A stretch of DNA of 64,000 nt from Pseudomonas frederiksbergensis (GCF_003732275.1 NZ_MOBM01000020.1:1-64000), one strand, 5' to 3'; positions 17,862-26,662 are shown, counted from the stretch's first letter. Translations and numbers: made by a program. Notes: generated by a model from the letters alone, not told the origin.

Positions 17862-17987
17862 GCCAAGGCGAGCGGTGACTCCGCCCGATGGCACGAACGT
17901 TAAAGGACAGATGCCGATAAAGGCGCTCCGCACGGCTAACTCGGAGCGCTGCAGATTTAAGATCATACGATGCCTAGCAGCGATTTC

Positions 17988-18176
17988 TCAGCGGACTGGC
18001 GGAACGCGGGGGCGGAGCTCATCCTGGATAGCGTTCCACTCCTCAATCGAGATCAGCACAGCGCTCCTTCGCTGACCATCGATGAAAACTGGTTTACGAG
18101 TCGTGATTACCTTTTCGAGCAACTCATCAAAATTGTTCGTTGCGCGACTAGCCGTCCAGCGCTCTTCCATTGCCAT
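17988..18176 (-). CDS. Phd/YefM-family antitoxin
   Basis: About 62 residues from the first of two closely spaced ATGs (MAMEERWTASRATNNFDELL). The pattern of a Phd/YefM N-terminus is clear: residues ASRATNNFDELLEKVITTRK, then PVFIDGQRRSAVLISIEEWN. Such proteins bind operator DNA and neutralise a partner toxin. No Doc, YoeB or RelE-like toxin follows; the gene directly upstream in the same operon (18204-18584) is the only candidate partner. The C-terminal toxin-binding tail is short and proline-rich. Confidence 0.7.
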   Translation of the reverse strand: MAMEERWTASRATNNFDELLEKVITTRKPVFIDGQRRSAVLISIEEWNAIQDELRPRVPPVR

Positions 18177-18203
18177 GCGGTCACGACTCCACATCCATCG
18201 AGA

Positions 18204-18584
18204 TCAAGCATTCAATCTTGGATCAGATTCAAGGCGTTCACCCGACCGAAGCAATTCAAGAAAACTCCGTCGCCCGCCTCCACGTTTGAAGCTGCCGACG
18301 AGGTAGTTTCCTTCTCGCGTCTTAAGAAGCCAAAAACGCCCTTCTTTCCATGCCCTCTCGATTTTTTCCGTGCGAATAATTCCGCCATTGGCGGTTCGGT
18401 ACGCGTCGTCTTGCTGCAGGTGATCGAAAGACACGCCAAGGCACCGATCATCAATGATCACTGCATCACTGATAAAAGCCGTAATGGCTACGGTGTATTT
18501 TCGAAGACTCGCCTGTACAAGACGACTCAGTTGAAAGTCACTGAGATACTTACTATGAAATTCGACTTCGATGATTTCAGGCAT
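18204..18584 (-). CDS. Hypothetical protein in operon with antitoxin
   Basis: A 126-residue protein starting MPEIIEVEFHSKYLSDFQLS. It has alpha-beta character, with a central strand region AITAFISDAVIIDDRCLGVS and a basic C-terminus (SFKRGGGRRSFLELLRSGER). It lies 28 bp upstream of the Phd/YefM-like antitoxin on the same strand. It matches no toxin family I know. Reverse-order toxin-antitoxin pairs exist, so it could be the toxin; it could equally be an unrelated orphan. Confidence 0.5.
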   Translation of the reverse strand: MPEIIEVEFHSKYLSDFQLSRLVQASLRKYTVAITAFISDAVIIDDRCLGVSFDHLQQDDAYRTANGGIIRTEKIERAWKEGRFWLLKTREGNYLVGSFKRGGGRRSFLELLRSGERLESDPRLNA

Positions 18585-18633
18585 CCGGCCAAAGCTCCAA
18601 AATGACTCAAAATGTATTTGCAGCGGTCATTGC

Positions 18634-19038
18634 TTAACCGGCCTTCATGGAAAAAGCGGCACCCACACTGGCTTCTTTCCTTAAGCCCGCTCCCCAGAGC
18701 AGGTAGACCGTACTTTTGGTTTCAAACATGCAAGCCTCACTGAAAGACACGCCAAAATTGCTGCGTACCCACATGCTGGGTTGAAATCGATTCCGGCTAT
18801 CGAGTACGACCTCATGGGCGAATAGGGTTGCGGGAAGGAGACCAAGCCCGGTGAGCTTTTCTTTCTCATCGGGATTAACCGTAAGGTCGATCAAAATCCA
18901 CTGCCGAACGATGCAGAATGCTTTGCCTGGGAAAGCTTTTGCGGACAATTCAATCAGCTCATCTTGGGTGTCTTGCCAGCCAGGCATCTCCTCGCCTGCG
19001 CCGTATAGGAGCCGCGCAATCTCTTCTAATGTAACCAT
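18634..19038 (-). CDS. DUF6957-like small protein
   Basis: A 134-residue protein starting MVTLEEIARLLYGAGEEMPG. The middle and end (FCIVRQWILIDLTVNPDEKE, LLPATLFAHEVVLDSRNRFQ, WVRSNFGVSFSEACMFETKS, then TVYLLWGAG) recall a Pseudomonas family of unknown function that I believe is DUF6957; this label is from memory. No signal or membrane segment. It is preceded by a metallophosphoesterase on the same strand with a 109-bp gap. Confidence 0.55.
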   Translation of the reverse strand: MVTLEEIARLLYGAGEEMPGWQDTQDELIELSAKAFPGKAFCIVRQWILIDLTVNPDEKEKLTGLGLLPATLFAHEVVLDSRNRFQPSMWVRSNFGVSFSEACMFETKSTVYLLWGAGLRKEASVGAAFSMKAG

Positions 19039-19147
19039 GTAAATTTCTCGAAATCGAATTAGGTGCAGGTCGCACTGATAGGTTGCCCCGGCGCTAGGAC
19101 GTAGCGAAATCCAGTTCTGTGAAGGTTCATCGCTGAATCGCTGCGCA

Positions 19148-19876
19148 TCAAATATCGATCAAAAAATCTAGATCGAAACCAGTCTCTTGAGTGGGATATC
19201 CACGAGGATTGGAAACAACCCGGCATCCACGCTTTACGAAATCCGCTGCGATGTGGGTATGTCCGTAAACCCAAAGATCAGCCTGCGCAACGAGCTCTGG
19301 CCAGTTGTTCGCGTAGGCTGCAATCAGGTGTGCGGGAAGCTCATCACCAACATAATCCAATACCGGTGCATGGTGCGTAACTACAACGGTTTTGCCATCG
19401 AATGGCTTGTCCAATTCCTCAGTAAGCCAGGCGTACGCCGCCTGTGATTTAGCGATCAAGTCATCAGGACGCAAACGTCGGAAATTTACATCGGTTCTGA
19501 TCACGGTGAAATCGTTCATCCAGTCCCAAGCAATCCGTTTCGCGGCAACGACATCACCAGTCGACGAGTAATCTGTCCAGGCTGTAGTGACCAAAAAGCG
19601 CGTTTTACCCAGGAGCAATACTTGGTTTTCGAGTACGTGGACATGTGGCGCTGCCGCCACCTTCATCTTCTGCAGCGTGTGATCAATGTGGCCACCGTAA
19701 AACTCATGATTGCCACACACATAGATCACAGGACACTTGAACACCTCGTTCGCCCATTTCACGCCGCGCGATTTGATATCAATGTCACCGGCGAGAATGA
19801 CTACGTCCGCGTCGCTTGGGACGGGATCGAACCGAGCGAACCAGAGGTGCAGATCTGAATAGATTCGAAGCTTCAT
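19148..19876 (-). CDS. Calcineurin-like metallophosphoesterase
   Basis: A 242-residue phosphoesterase started at MKLRIYSDLHLWF; the open frame extends 80 codons further upstream, but those overlap the preceding gene and lack the fold. All metal-site motifs are in order: SDLHLW, ILAGDID, VCGNHEF, VVTHHAP and VYGHTH. Such enzymes cleave phosphomono- or diesters, including nucleotides and DNA; the substrate cannot be told. It follows the hypothetical gene at 19900-20361 by 23 bp, so the two form an operon. Confidence 0.85.
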   Translation of the reverse strand: MKLRIYSDLHLWFARFDPVPSDADVVILAGDIDIKSRGVKWANEVFKCPVIYVCGNHEFYGGHIDHTLQKMKVAAAPHVHVLENQVLLLGKTRFLVTTAWTDYSSTGDVVAAKRIAWDWMNDFTVIRTDVNFRRLRPDDLIAKSQAAYAWLTEELDKPFDGKTVVVTHHAPVLDYVGDELPAHLIAAYANNWPELVAQADLWVYGHTHIAADFVKRGCRVVSNPRGYPTQETGFDLDFLIDI

Positions 19877-19899
19877 CGGCGTCACCGTGTTGTTCGGTG

Positions 19900-20361
19900 C
19901 TAGACACATTCCTGAACTGGGGAATGAGCAATCTTCATGTCCTGGTAGATTGTTTGGATGTCGGAGAGCGAACTGACATCGAGACAATCGGGAGTGCTGC
20001 TGTACACCGTTCCGCTTGCAACCGTGTGAAGTAACACGCACTCGCCTTTCTGGTCGTAACCGATGTTCAGGCAGATTAGCTTCTCCATACGCTCTGAGAG
20101 GCCTCCATTGACCCAAGGTGCGGTTATGACCTGAACCTCTTCAATAAGGCAAGTTGGGCCTTCCAGCTCCAGTAGGTTGGACAATAAAGAGGCGTCCGTT
20201 GGCATAAACCTCTTGGTAAGTTGTCTGGCTCCCTCCGTGAACCGAAGGATGACGTGATACCAGGGATCCATTGATTCCCGTTCGATCATTCGCCATGCGG
20301 TTCGTCCTGGCCCAGGGAAACCGGGTCGCCCTTCCCTATAAAATTCATGAGAAATAAACAT
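19900..20361 (-). CDS. Hypothetical protein downstream of a heptanucleotide repeat
   Basis: A 153-residue soluble protein with start MFISHEFYREGRPGFPGPGR. The frame remains open 81 codons upstream because the (TTTGCTC)8 repeat encodes a repeating LCSLLFA pattern, but that part looks spurious. Mixed alpha-beta content (WYHVILRFTEGARQLTKRFM, then LEGPTCLIEEVQVITAPWV). No family recognised. It leads an operon with the metallophosphoesterase. The repeat lies 40 bp upstream of the start and may influence expression. Confidence 0.5.
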   Translation of the reverse strand: MFISHEFYREGRPGFPGPGRTAWRMIERESMDPWYHVILRFTEGARQLTKRFMPTDASLLSNLLELEGPTCLIEEVQVITAPWVNGGLSERMEKLICLNIGYDQKGECVLLHTVASGTVYSSTPDCLDVSSLSDIQTIYQDMKIAHSPVQECV

Positions 20362-20400
20362 TTTTAGATACCCGCCTGTGATTCGCGCATGTGCGCCAAA

Positions 20401-20456
20401 GAGCAAAGAGCAAAGAGCAAAGAGCAAAGAGCAAAGAGCAAAGAGCAAAGAGCAAA
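20401..20456. repeat. (GAGCAAA)8 heptanucleotide tandem repeat
   Basis: Eight exact copies of GAGCAAA span 56 bp. The unit length is not a multiple of three, so a gain or loss would shift any frame that crosses it. It lies 40 bp upstream of the reverse-strand gene at 20361 and directly before the paralogue remnant at 20457. Confidence 0.95.
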
Positions 20457-20591
20457 GTCTTAGACTATATCCATGGATTATTGGATGCCGTTCGCCTATC
20501 GCCAGGAGACACCGATCGTGGTTGCCTGATTTTGAGCGTCGTTCAAAGGCGTTGGGAGTTTTTACAGAAATTGCTGTACGAATACAGTTAG
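20457..20591 (+). pseudogene. Decayed paralogue of the 99-residue protein
   Basis: The translation YIHGLLDAVRLSPGDTDRGC, followed by LILSVVQRRWEFLQKLLYEY, aligns throughout with the C-terminal half of the protein at 17562-17861. The N-terminal half is missing and the heptanucleotide repeat takes its place. Confidence 0.7.
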
Positions 20592-20945
20592 CCAGTCTCT
20601 TCAAATGGGTAATTGCGCGGGTTGGAAACTACGTATCATCCATACGGTTATTGCTTGCCGCTACATGCGTGTGCCCATAGTTTCATAGCCCCGTCTTTTC
20701 TTGTTGGCTAGCTTAACCGGTTGTTCAGATGTGTCAAACACGTGCCCAAGCCTGCTGATCCGTTCTGGGCAAAAACCTTAAACTTCATGCAAAATCAGCA
20801 TCGTGTCAATTTATATACAATGTTATAACTAATTGATTTTAAAGGTTTTTTTACGTAAATCCTTAGTTGCTGCGCAAAAAAACAGCATAAAGATTTTCGT
20901 CTTTTTTTGGAATATTCGGCGTTTTTCTAGGTAATTGTCGCGTCC
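20592..20945. other. AT-rich intergenic stretch
   Basis: No gene seen. It has several A/T runs and ends at the degenerate IS3 element. Confidence 0.4.
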
Positions 20946-21795
20946 ACCATTTCAATACGCGACTTTTACGATCACGGTCAACTCCCTTTGCGGGCTCCGA
21001 TACACCGTCCCGATCGGGTTCCAGTTACGCGTTTCACCCGAGCACCGGTCTGGTCTTCTTTCTCGGGCAAGCCCATAGATCGCGCCCCGACGCGCCAAGA
21101 TATCTCTGTCTTTCCCGTCGTGGCGCTGGGCCGGGTCTACGAAGCGGATTCGGCTGTGACGATGCACGGTGTTGTACCTGCTCATAAAATTCCTCACCCA
21201 GATACGTGCATCATCCACGCTGGTAAATCCATCGTGCGGCCATTGCGGGTAGTACTTGAGCGTTCTGAACAGTGATTACGAGTACGGGTTGTCGTTGCTC
21301 ACCAGTGGTCGGCTGCGCGTTGGCGTGATGCCCAGGTCATACATTTTGATCGTCAACGTCACCGATTTCATCGGCGCAGCATTGTCCGAGTGCAACACCA
21401 TAGGCTGACGCCAGCATTTTTCAATGCATCACGCTTTTCTGTAGTAACGCTGCTTCTTTTTCGCCGCTCTCGGCTTCGTGGACTTCCCAGCCCACGGCCT
21501 TGCGGCTGTAGATATCCTCGATCAAATAGAGGTAGTAAAACTTCCCGCGAACCGGCGATGGCAGGTAGGTAGGTAGGTAGGTAGGTAGGTAGGTAGGTGA
21601 TGTTCCATGACCACACCTGATTGGCCAATATCGCTGCGTAAGCGGTTGGCGCCTCATGGCGATGCGGCCGCTTGGCTCGGGAGCGGTGCTGATGACCCGC
21701 GGCATGCAAGACGCGATACAAAGTTGCCTCCGAGGCCAGATAGCGTCCCTCGTCGGCCAACCGCGGGACGATCTAGCTCGGCGGCAGATGCGCAT
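20946..21795 (-). pseudogene. IS3-family transposase (DDE), heavily inactivated
   Basis: Fragments in three frames reconstruct the OrfB-type integrase core: EATLYRVLHAAGHQHRSRAK, VWSWNITYLP, VRGKFYYLYLIEDIYSRKAV, LHSDNAAPMKSVTLTIKMYD, VSNDNPYS-stop-SLFRTLKYYP and the C-terminal YNTVHRHSRIRFVDPAQRH. The first catalytic aspartate codon is AAC (Asn, D-I-T-Y became N-I-T-Y), an AGGT repeat expansion shifts the frame just after it, and the catalytic glutamate of the SES motif is a stop codon. Confidence 0.85.
21563..21598. repeat. (AGGT)9 tetranucleotide repeat inside the IS3 transposase
   Basis: Nine exact AGGT copies over 36 bp. On the coding strand they extend the conserved TYLP into a repeating TYLPTYLP and break the reading frame. 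Confidence 0.95.
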
Positions 21796-21859
21796 AGGAT
21801 TTGCTGTTGCACAGCGTCACGATGCCTTGTCGCTCAAGCTCACTTAGCGCGTTGTTCGG

Positions 21860-22483
21860 TACCTGGGCAGTGGAATTTGCCTTGGTTAAACCGTCAGGCA
21901 GCAAGCAAAATTCCAACGCCGTCATGCAACAGGACTTTCATCCGGTTGTCTCGGAGATTGGCAAAGAACTAAGCACTGTGCGGCTTAGCCGCACCGAACA
22001 CTCCAACCACCCTGGCCAGCGCGGTTTCGGTGCCGGCGCGCATACCCATGGGCTCAGTAGCGTGCCAGCTCATGGACAAACCGGGCGCATCTTTCAGGAT
22101 CTGAAGATGGCCACTTCACAGTGAGTTGTTGGTAGCCAAAAGGGATCTCGATGGTGATAGAGACTGATTGTGCTGGGCTACGGGCGCGAGCTTCATCTGA
22201 ACGAAATCGGGCAGCGTCGGCGCCTGATGATCACCATAAGCAGGTATCCATTTTCGAACCAGAGCAGCGTTGATGCCGTGGCGCAATACTACGCTGGCCA
22301 TTGATACGCCTGTTTGCAGGCATTCTTGGACGACTTGGGCTTTGAAAGGTTTGGAATAAGAGGTTCTTTGGCGCATGGTGATCCTGACGATAAGGGCGGT
22401 GGTGTCCACAAAAATAAGTGGACACTATTGCCCTTATCGCTCTTGGCGCGTGGTTCAGGTAGGTGAGTTCGCCGGTCGTTTAC
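21860..22483 (-). mobile_element. IS66-family remnant (tnpA and degenerate tnpB)
   Basis: The tnpA-side end is at 22483 (reverse strand GTAAACGACCGGCGAACTCA), then the standard leader, a tnpA-like frame at 22116-22376 (MRQRTSYSKPFKAQVVQECL, then a helix-turn-helix) whose end is frameshifted, and tnpB sequence with stops. Nothing of tnpC is present. Confidence 0.75.
22116..22376 (-). pseudogene. tnpA: IS66 TnpA, frameshifted at its 3' end
   Basis: Residues 1-70 match TnpA of the complete copy (KPFKAQVVQECLQTGVSMAS, LRHGINAALVRKW). After PVAQHNQSLS the frame slips and terminates at ATNNSL, so the conserved SIEIPFG strand is lost. Confidence 0.7.
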
Positions 22484-22495
22484 CGAATGCAAGCG

Positions 22496-22564
22496 GGGCG
22501 GTCAAGTCGAATGCAAATAGCTGGTCAAGTCAGTGCAATTACGCAGTGCAGTGCAGTGCAGTGC
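22496..22564. repeat. IS-end motif followed by a (GCAGT)4 repeat
   Basis: GTCAAGTCGAATGCAAAT and GTCAAGTCAGTGCAATTAC repeat the solo IS-end motif. Directly after it, 22543-22564 holds 4.4 copies of GCAGT. Confidence 0.6.
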
Positions 22565-23663
22565 TTTGACCAACGTCTTGCGAGCTTCTTGATTCACCGG
22601 CGGCTCCAACCATCAGGATCTGGAATACCGTACTTTTTCGCCGCTATCCCCCACCTCATCACAACCTAGATGACGTGGTGCATGTTTGCCCAAGGTGCTT
22701 GTTTTCAGACACCGCGAACCGACGCCAGATCTTCGGAGTGATCCTACTAGGTGCGGGTTCAGGTAAACGGACAGTTCCAGGGCAGCAGAGCCACCGATCC
22801 AGCATGCTACAAAAATTTCGCAAGGAAGCGCAGGTGTAATTTCGAGGGGATCGGGTGGCATTGGTAAGAACCTTCCCCTCAAGTGGTGGTGTCAAAACGA
22901 TACAAGCCTAGGTGACTAGCTGCTTACGCGTCAGCCATCAATTAGCCACAAGCGACGCAAACCCCAATCTTTACGGTAATTCTAAAAAGTCAACCAAATT
23001 ATATTTTTGGGTACCCCCTTGAATTCGGTTTTTTAAAACGGAGTGTATAGTTATTGAATTCAAAAACAGCTTTCTCCAAAGCCTTCAATCAATACTCACA
23101 CCTTCAAGCAACGCCCAACTGACCTTTGCCTAGCGCTTCTGACATTCAACTTACTTACTGGCCAATTGATAATCTGTAGAGGAAACCCAATCAACTGTAC
23201 CGAGAGCTTTAGGAGGCCGCTTAGCTTGTATTAGTCGTTTATCCGGCCGCAGGACGGCTAGCTTGTCTTTTGAGCCCAAATCAAGTAGCTAAATTTTTGG
23301 GGATAACTACGTCCAAAATTTGAGAATCGCCATGCCGTCAAAATAAAAACAACGAAGCTGGGGTTGAAAAAACTCACAGACGAGAAAATTTTTGACGGAT
23401 TCGACTCCCTCCTTAGAGCGGATCGGCCACTTGGCACGTTAACCAGGAAGCCCTACCCGGACTCACATCCCGAGGTGACACTATCACCTCACCCGCATAT
23501 TTCTGCAGGGCGCTCAAGAGTAGGCTCATGCAGTTTTTTCGTGATAGGCACCGGCTGGCGATGGCTGAGTGCGATTTGATCCCCTACAGGTCTTCGGATT
23601 ACGCGCTGGCACGACTTCTGATTCCCGGCTCTCCTCACCGCTTGCCCGAGTGTTGCGATGAGC
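22565..23663. other. About 1.1 kb without a recognisable gene
   Basis: Several frames of 70-90 codons occur on both strands (for example 22613-22882 reverse and 23364-23579 forward), but none has a family motif, a good ribosome site or consistent composition. The segment is probably degraded mobile or island DNA. Confidence 0.4.
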
Positions 23664-23858
23664 TTTTATACGTAAGCGTCCGCCCAAAACACCTTGCGAG
23701 CGTTTGAATACGGCCTGAACAGCCATTTGCCTCGCGCTTGACTCCTTCCTCATGCCCACGCTTGGCCTACACCGTCCCATGCCAGCAATCGATCAGAAAC
23801 AACCGTTGGAATGGCTTGTTTAGTATGAGACAAAGATACTTCTCAGGAGCGCCTTAAC

Positions 23859-24356
23859 ATGGAGGCTAAACGTATGGACGAAGTCATAAGCTATCGAGAA
23901 GCAACAGAAAAGGACGCGCCAACGATTTGTGAGTTAGGACAATTGCTCAACTCGGTTCACCATGCTGCACGCCCAGATATCTACGCCGCTGCAACGCCTG
24001 AACCTACGCGCGACCTGCCACACTGGATGAGTTTTTTTGAAAATACGTCACAGATTGTTTTTATAGCGCATGTAGGTCTCCATGCGGCAGGTTTTATCAC
24101 TGCCAGCCTATCGTCAAGCTCCGGGCCACTGATGGAGCCACTGAGCTTCGTGCGCATTGGATCTGTGTGTGTAGCAGAGAAATATTGGGGGAAGAGCATC
24201 GGGCGGGGCCTTGTCCAAAAAGTTCAAAAATGGGCTGCTGAGCGCGACGCTAAAGACATCAGGCTGTCGGTCTGGGCTTTCAATGCACCGGCAATTCGGT
24301 TGTATGCAGAACTGGGGTTCGAGACTCGTGCATTCGAGATGGGAATGCGCCTCTAA
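23859..24356 (+). CDS. GNAT N-acetyltransferase, passenger of the IS66 element
   Basis: A 165-residue acetyltransferase started at ATG 23859, nine bases after CAGGAG. The GNAT fold runs from VISYREATEKDAPTICELGQ to the end. The acetyl-CoA motif is VRIGSVCVAEKYWGKSIGRG, and the last part, VWAFNAPAIRLYAELGFETR, is typical. It lies inside the IS66 inverted repeats, transcribed toward tnpC, and so should move with the element. Substrate unknown; antibiotic, toxin or protein acetylation are all possible. Confidence 0.85.
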   Translation: MEAKRMDEVISYREATEKDAPTICELGQLLNSVHHAARPDIYAAATPEPTRDLPHWMSFFENTSQIVFIAHVGLHAAGFITASLSSSSGPLMEPLSFVRIGSVCVAEKYWGKSIGRGLVQKVQKWAAERDAKDIRLSVWAFNAPAIRLYAELGFETRAFEMGMRL

Positions 24357-24397
24357 CAAGCCTCTTATTGGTTTTCATGCCTAATTAGTCAAATCCT

Positions 24398-25945
24398 CTA
24401 AGTGCGCTGGATTTCCACAGCCCACTTATGTGGCAGTAGATCGTTAATTTCACTCGCCCGCTGCGTCGGCAAACGTGTGAGAACGTCCTTCAGGTAAGCA
24501 TACGGATCATGCCTGTTAAGCCGTGCCGATTGGATCAAACTCATGATTGCAGCCGCACGCTTGCCGCTGCGTAACGATCCAGCAAACAACCAGTTGGAAC
24601 GTCCAAGTGCCCATGGCCTGATCTGATTTTCGACCGCATTGTTGTCTATGGGCACAGCCCCATCTCCCAGATAGCGCGTCAGCGCTACCCAGCGTTTAAG
24701 GCTGTAATCCAAGGCTCTGGCCGTCGCTGATCCGTTGGGCACCATATCTCGCTGGGCCAACATCCAGTCATGCAGTGCTTTGATTATTGGTGCGGCTTTT
24801 TCCTGGCGTATTTGCCAACGATCCGCATCACTCATGTCTCGCGCTTGACGTTCAACTTCGTACAAGCCGCCAATCGAGTGCAGTGCTTGTTCGGCCAACT
24901 GGCTTTTATTCGCCACGTGCAGATCAAAAAACTTGCGGCGGGCATGAGCCATGCAGCCGATTTCAGTCATGCCTTTCTCGAAGCCTGCCTTATAGCCGGC
25001 AAAGTCGTCGCACACCAACTTGCCGTTCCAGGAGCCGAGGAAGTTGCGCGCATGCTCGCCCGCTCGGCTTGGACTGAAGTCGTAAACAACGGCTTTGAGC
25101 GCCGAAAACGGTGTCGTGCTGTAGGCCCAGACATACGCTCGGTGGGTTTTCTTCTCGCCGGGTGCCAGCATTTGCACCGGAGTTTCATCGGCATGAATTA
25201 CGCTTTCGGCCAGCACCGCTTCGCGCAACGCATCGACCAAAGGCTGAAGCTGTACGCCGGTTTGTCCAACCCATTGTGCCAGCGTTGAGCGTGCGATCAT
25301 CAGCCCTGCTCGGCCAAAGATTTTCTCTTGGCGGTACAGCGGCAAGTGGTCGGCGAATTTCGCCACCATCACATGCGCCAGCAGGCCTGCGGTCGGGATG
25401 CCCTTGTCGATTACCTGGGCCGGCACCGGCGCCTGGATCAGCGTTTCGCACTGCCGGCAGGCCCATTTCCCACGCACATGCTGTTCGACGGTGAACACGC
25501 CGGGTGTGTAATCGAGCTTCTCGCTGACGTCTTCGCCGATGCGTTGAAGCTGGCAGCCACAGGTGCACTGCGTATTTTCTGGCTCGTGACGGATCACGGT
25601 GCGTGGGAACTGTGGTGGCAGCGGCGCACGCTTGGGTTTCTGGCATGGCTCGGTCGGTGCAGGTCGCGGATTGACCGCGTTTAGCTCTGCTTCGATGGCT
25701 GCAATATCAGCATCGAGCAGGTCATCTAGCAAGCTGCCTTGGTCAGGACTGAGCTGTTCGCTGCGCTTGGCAAACTTGTGCCGCTTGAGGATGGCGATCT
25801 CATGGGCGAGTTGCTCGTTGACCGTTTCTAGGCGGTGGATTTTCTGGCCCATGGAGTCGACTTGGGACAGCAACTGAATGGCCTGTTCGGCCAAGGCACG
25901 TAGCTGTTCCGGTGTCATCTGGTCGAGATTGGGAGAGGAAGTCAT
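24398..25945 (-). CDS. tnpC: IS66-family transposase TnpC
   Basis: A 515-residue transposase of full IS66 length. It has an N-terminal coiled segment (MTPEQLRALAEQAIQLLSQV), the zinc-binding CTCGCQLQRIGED followed by WACRQCETLIQAP, and the DDE catalytic core: ESVIHADETPVQML (first D), KLVCDDFAGYKAGF (second D) and NNAVENQIRPWALGRSNWLF (E). No interruptions. It is preceded by tnpB with a 61-bp gap, and the three genes act together in transposition of this element. Confidence 0.95.
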   Translation of the reverse strand: MTSSPNLDQMTPEQLRALAEQAIQLLSQVDSMGQKIHRLETVNEQLAHEIAILKRHKFAKRSEQLSPDQGSLLDDLLDADIAAIEAELNAVNPRPAPTEPCQKPKRAPLPPQFPRTVIRHEPENTQCTCGCQLQRIGEDVSEKLDYTPGVFTVEQHVRGKWACRQCETLIQAPVPAQVIDKGIPTAGLLAHVMVAKFADHLPLYRQEKIFGRAGLMIARSTLAQWVGQTGVQLQPLVDALREAVLAESVIHADETPVQMLAPGEKKTHRAYVWAYSTTPFSALKAVVYDFSPSRAGEHARNFLGSWNGKLVCDDFAGYKAGFEKGMTEIGCMAHARRKFFDLHVANKSQLAEQALHSIGGLYEVERQARDMSDADRWQIRQEKAAPIIKALHDWMLAQRDMVPNGSATARALDYSLKRWVALTRYLGDGAVPIDNNAVENQIRPWALGRSNWLFAGSLRSGKRAAAIMSLIQSARLNRHDPYAYLKDVLTRLPTQRASEINDLLPHKWAVEIQRT

Positions 25946-26006
25946 GCCGCTGATTGTGCCAGAGCAGGCCTTCAGCGGCGATAAACCGATAGGCTAATAG
26001 CCGGTG

Positions 26007-26342
26007 CTACAGCACTGTGATCGAACCACCCGCGCCGACCCGCTGCCACGGCAAACCCAGTACCAAGGCTTGAAGTTGCTCGTTATCGAGTTCGACTTCC
26101 GATCCGTGACGGATGCCGGGCCAATGAAACTTGCCTTGGTTCAATCGTCGCGCTGCAAGCCAGATGCCCACGCCGTCATGCACCAAGACTTTCATCCGGT
26201 TAGCGCGGCGATTGGCAAAGAGATAAGCACTGTGCGGCTTCGCCGCACCGAATACCGCGATCACTTTGGCCAATGCAGTCTCGGTACCGGCGCGCATATC
26301 CATCGGTTCGGTGGCTAGCCAGATAGAGTCGATGCGGATCAC
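26007..26342 (-). CDS. tnpB: IS66 accessory protein TnpB
   Basis: A 111-residue protein starting MIRIDSIWLATEPMDMRAGT and containing the TnpB core SAYLFANRRANRMKVLVHDG, then GIWLAARRLNQGKF. It is required with TnpA for transposition of IS66 elements. Its ATG overlaps the tnpA stop (ATGA), so translation is coupled. The truncated homologue at 1995-2144 matches the first 40 residues. Confidence 0.9.
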   Translation of the reverse strand: MIRIDSIWLATEPMDMRAGTETALAKVIAVFGAAKPHSAYLFANRRANRMKVLVHDGVGIWLAARRLNQGKFHWPGIRHGSEVELDNEQLQALVLGLPWQRVGAGGSITVL

Positions 26343-26662
26343 TGGGCAAGCTCACGGATAAAATGGGCGCACCCTTCAGGGTCTGAAGATGGCCAGTGCA
26401 CGGTTAATTTTTGCTGCCCGAAAGGGATCTCGATACTGACAGGCATTTGCTGATCAGGCCGAGTCGCGGGCTCTAGTTTCATCGGGACGAAAGCGGGCAA
26501 CGCCGGCGCCTGACGATCACGATAAGCGGGTATCCATTTTCGAACCAAGTTAGCGTTGATGCCATGGCGCAGGGCTACGCTGGCCATGGACACACCAGGT
26601 TGCAGGCATTCCTGGACGACTTGGGCTTTGAAAGGTTGGGGATAAGAAGTTCTTTGGCGCAT
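26339..26662 (-). CDS. tnpA: IS66 accessory protein TnpA
   Basis: A 107-residue protein starting at the conserved MRQRTSYPQPFKAQVVQECL; the open frame extends 11 codons upstream. The helix-turn-helix GVSMASVALRHGINANLVRK is followed by a proline-rich linker and a C-terminal strand region (MPVSIEIPFGQQKLTVHWPS). It is the first gene of the element's three-gene operon, with the leader and inverted repeat immediately upstream. Confidence 0.9.
   Translation of the reverse strand: MRQRTSYPQPFKAQVVQECLQPGVSMASVALRHGINANLVRKWIPAYRDRQAPALPAFVPMKLEPATRPDQQMPVSIEIPFGQQKLTVHWPSSDPEGCAHFIRELAQ

Noticed and set aside
20401..20456. Possible CRISPR-like repeat array
   Set aside because: Seven-base units directly abutting without spacers; a simple tandem repeat. 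No other repeat-spacer pattern was seen in the window.
20362..20604. Long N-terminal extension (LCSLLFA repeats) of the 153-residue protein
   Set aside because: It is simply the translation of the heptamer tract and of the antisense of the paralogue remnant; ATG 20361 is a sufficient start.
23364..23579. Frame beginning with TTG (KKLTDEKIFDGFDSLLRADR)
   Set aside because: A plausible-looking helix at the start, but the rest is proline/serine/arginine rich and disordered, with no ribosome site at a usual distance.
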